In this document: positions 5,689-6,858 of the stretch, one piece after another
Layout: the number at the start of each line of letters is the position of its first letter
Position numbering within the stretch: the first letter of the stretch is position 1
Made by a program: the position numbers and the translations under genes
Notes under the pieces: generated by a model
Databases searched by the model: none
The model's input: the letters and a program-made list of their open reading frames with translations, nothing else
Told to the model about the DNA's origin: nothing
Source of the DNA: DATHTK01 sp035463295
GTDB lineage: Bacteria; Actinomycetota; Rubrobacteria; Rubrobacterales; Rubrobacteraceae
NCBI GenBank assembly: GCA_035463295.1
Contig: DATHTK010000010.1
Coordinates: 1-6,858 of the forward strand
Length of the DNA stretch: 6,858 nt
Direction: 5' to 3'

Positions 5689-6548
5689 ATGGCCAACGTC
5701 CACTACGCTAGGATAGGCGACGTCTGGAAGCACCTGCCCCTGGCCGAGGTTCTCAGCATCGAGCGTCCCGGTCGCTACTGGGAGTCGCACGCGGGTTCTT
5801 CGACCTACCCACTGACTCGCTCTCCGGAACGCGACTACGGGGTGTTCTACTTCCTGGAGCACGCGAACCTCTCGTCGGCCTTAAAGAGTTCGGCGTACCG
5901 TCGGCTCCTCGAGCCCCACGAGCGGGGCAGGACCCCACCGACCTACCCGGGATCGCCTCGGATCGCCATGGAGCTGCTCGGGCGTGCCGGGGGCGCTTCG
6001 TGTTCTGTGACATCGATGGTGCGAGCCTGGCGAACATCGCAGAGGACGCGCGGGCCTTGGGGGTATCCGCGGGCCGTGTGCGGCTGGTGCACGGAGACGG
6101 GATCCCGGCCTTGGAAGAGGAACTCGCCGGTCTCGCCGAAGGGGAGGCCTCCGGGACGTTCTTGCACGTGGACCCCTACCGCCCGTTGGAGCGGGGGCGT
6201 GGCGAGAGCCCGCTGGGCCTCTTCGCGCACGCCGCTGAGCGGGGGGTGGGGTGCATGCTGTGGTACGGCTTCGACTCCAGGGACGCCCGAGCCGTGGTGC
6301 CCGAGGCCTTGCGCGAACGGATCGCGGGGCGTGCCTGGTACGGGGAGGTGTGCCTACACGCCGAGGACCTCTCGGAGGTGGGCTTCGACCCGGGGGTGCT
6401 AGGCTGCGGCGTCGTGGTGTGCAACTTCGGCCAAAAAGCGCTCGCCGCGTGCTCCCACCTGGGCGAGGGGCTCGCCCACGCCTACGCCAGCGCACGACTG
6501 CCCACCGGCCGCGACGGCGCTCTCAAGTTCGAGGAGGGCACCTTTTAG
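5689..6548 (+). pseudogene. RlmJ-like rRNA adenine methyltransferase, frameshifted
   Basis: Two adjacent frames together give about 285 residues, close to the 280 of E. coli RlmJ (23S rRNA A2030 N6-methyltransferase). Frame one (from ATG 5689) has IGDVWKHLPL (9-18; RlmJ ADVLKH), RYWESHAGSSTYPL (29-42; RlmJ SAM site YLDTHAGAGRY) and YPGSPRIAMELL (86-97; RlmJ YPGSPLIARLLL). Frame two continues with RFVFCDIDGASL, HGDGIPAL, LHVDPYRPL and WYGFDSRDA, ending at 6548. Adding one G to the five-G run at 5989-5993 restores a single frame, so this is a -1 lesion or a sequencing error. The N6-adenine motif IV, normally DPPY, reads DPY here (6171-6179). An in-frame GTG at 5611 inside the repeat would add 26 unconserved residues; 5689 fits RlmJ better although it lacks a clear ribosome site. 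The similarity is moderate, and the target may differ from A2030. Confidence 0.7.
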
Positions 6549-6562
6549 GACCCCCTGGGAGC

Positions 6563-6633
6563 GTTATGCACCGAGTGCGTGGAAGATGAATTCTACGAAG
6601 TTCGGCATAGCCCCGGTCCAACACCTATGAGCG
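6563..6633 (+). repeat. Dispersed repeat copy E (long-tail subtype)
   Basis: The left half (ATGCACCGAGTGCGTGGAAG, then GAATTCTACGAAGTTCGG) matches the other copies. The right half instead carries GCCCCGGTCCAACACCTATG, shared only with copy F at 747-790. It lies between two convergent genes. Confidence 0.75.
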
Positions 6634-6638
6634 GACTC

Positions 6639-6652
6639 AGATCGGCCGATCT
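6639..6652. repeat. 14-bp perfect palindrome at the ester-cyclase stop
   Basis: AGATCGGCCGATCT is its own reverse complement and overlaps the stop codon of the minus-strand gene. It could form a short hairpin between the convergent genes; there is no T-tract on either side. Confidence 0.35.
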
Positions 6653-6858
6653 AGTAGCCCTCAGGAGGCAAGAACAGTCCGGGTTGTTCGGTAATGCCCA
6701 ACTGAGCCAAAAGCGACAGCTGATCCCAGTAGACCCACTCGCGGACGATCTTGCCATCCCTCACCTCGGCAAGCCCCACGCCCGACACCGTCATACTTCG
6801 CCTGGTCGGGGGGATGGTCTGTCCTGTCATGGTAGCCAGCCGTTCGGCGTGGGTGCCG
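6651..6858 (-). CDS. SnoaL-like ester cyclase, C-terminal part (partial)
   Basis: The minus strand is open from the window edge to a TAG (complement of 6651-6653), giving the last 68 residues. They contain IPPTRRSMTVSGVGLAEVRD, then GKIVREWVYWDQLSLLAQLG. This matches the C-terminal half of SnoaL-like polyketide/ester cyclases (PF07366, NTF2-like fold), where IPPTGK...V, a variable strand, DGKI-x-E-x-W-x-x-x-D and LLxQLG are standard. These are small cytoplasmic proteins, usually about 130-150 residues, most without known substrate outside polyketide pathways. No polyketide genes are nearby. The start lies beyond the window. Confidence 0.85.
   Translation of the reverse strand, partial: GTHAERLATMTGQTIPPTRRSMTVSGVGLAEVRDGKIVREWVYWDQLSLLAQLGITEQPGLFLPPEGY

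Noticed and set aside
1771..6633. CRISPR array made of the repeated motif
   Set aside because: Copies are hundreds to thousands of bases apart, diverged, and separated by genes, with no regular spacers and no cas genes.
1..6858. tRNA, rRNA or known riboswitch
   Set aside because: No conserved tRNA arms, rRNA segments or riboswitch cores were seen on either strand by eye.

Overview
The window looks like high-GC actinobacterial chromosome. I favour Rubrobacter or a close relative because of GC content, strong AGGAGG-type ribosome sites and the protein families present, but that is inference; no rRNA or marker gene is here to prove it. The region is a mosaic of short gene modules, gene remnants and a dispersed DNA repeat, not one long operon.

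Left part (1-1730): the last codons of an unidentified gene, a 39-residue orphan ORF, a decayed C-terminal piece of an IS110-family transposase on the minus strand, an intact DUF1801-domain gene (975-1487), and a roughly 95-bp 5' stub of a UvrA-like ABC-ATPase gene. Middle part (1730-3000): a small secreted protein (1999-2466) preceded by a 16-bp perfect palindrome and a structured leader, then a 58-residue highly charged protein (2729-2905) followed by a clear hairpin terminator.

Right part: a two-gene operon (3220-5545) encoding an M20 metallopeptidase/deacylase and a diaminopropionate ammonia-lyase, the same pairing as ygeY-ygeX in E. coli. Together they would plausibly release 2,3-diaminopropionate from an amide-linked precursor and deaminate it to pyruvate and ammonia. 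Next comes an RlmJ-like rRNA adenine methyltransferase gene broken by one apparent -1 frameshift in a G tract (5689-6548), and, convergent with it, the C-terminus of a SnoaL-like ester cyclase running off the window on the minus strand.

The most unusual feature is a family of about 50-70 bp repeats (core GAATTCTGCGAACTTCG ... CGGAGTTCTCCGAAGTTC). Seven full or partial copies, all in one orientation, lie at nearly every boundary between modules, including the ends of the two decayed genes. They look like a MITE- or REP-type element that marks, or has driven, the assembly of this region.
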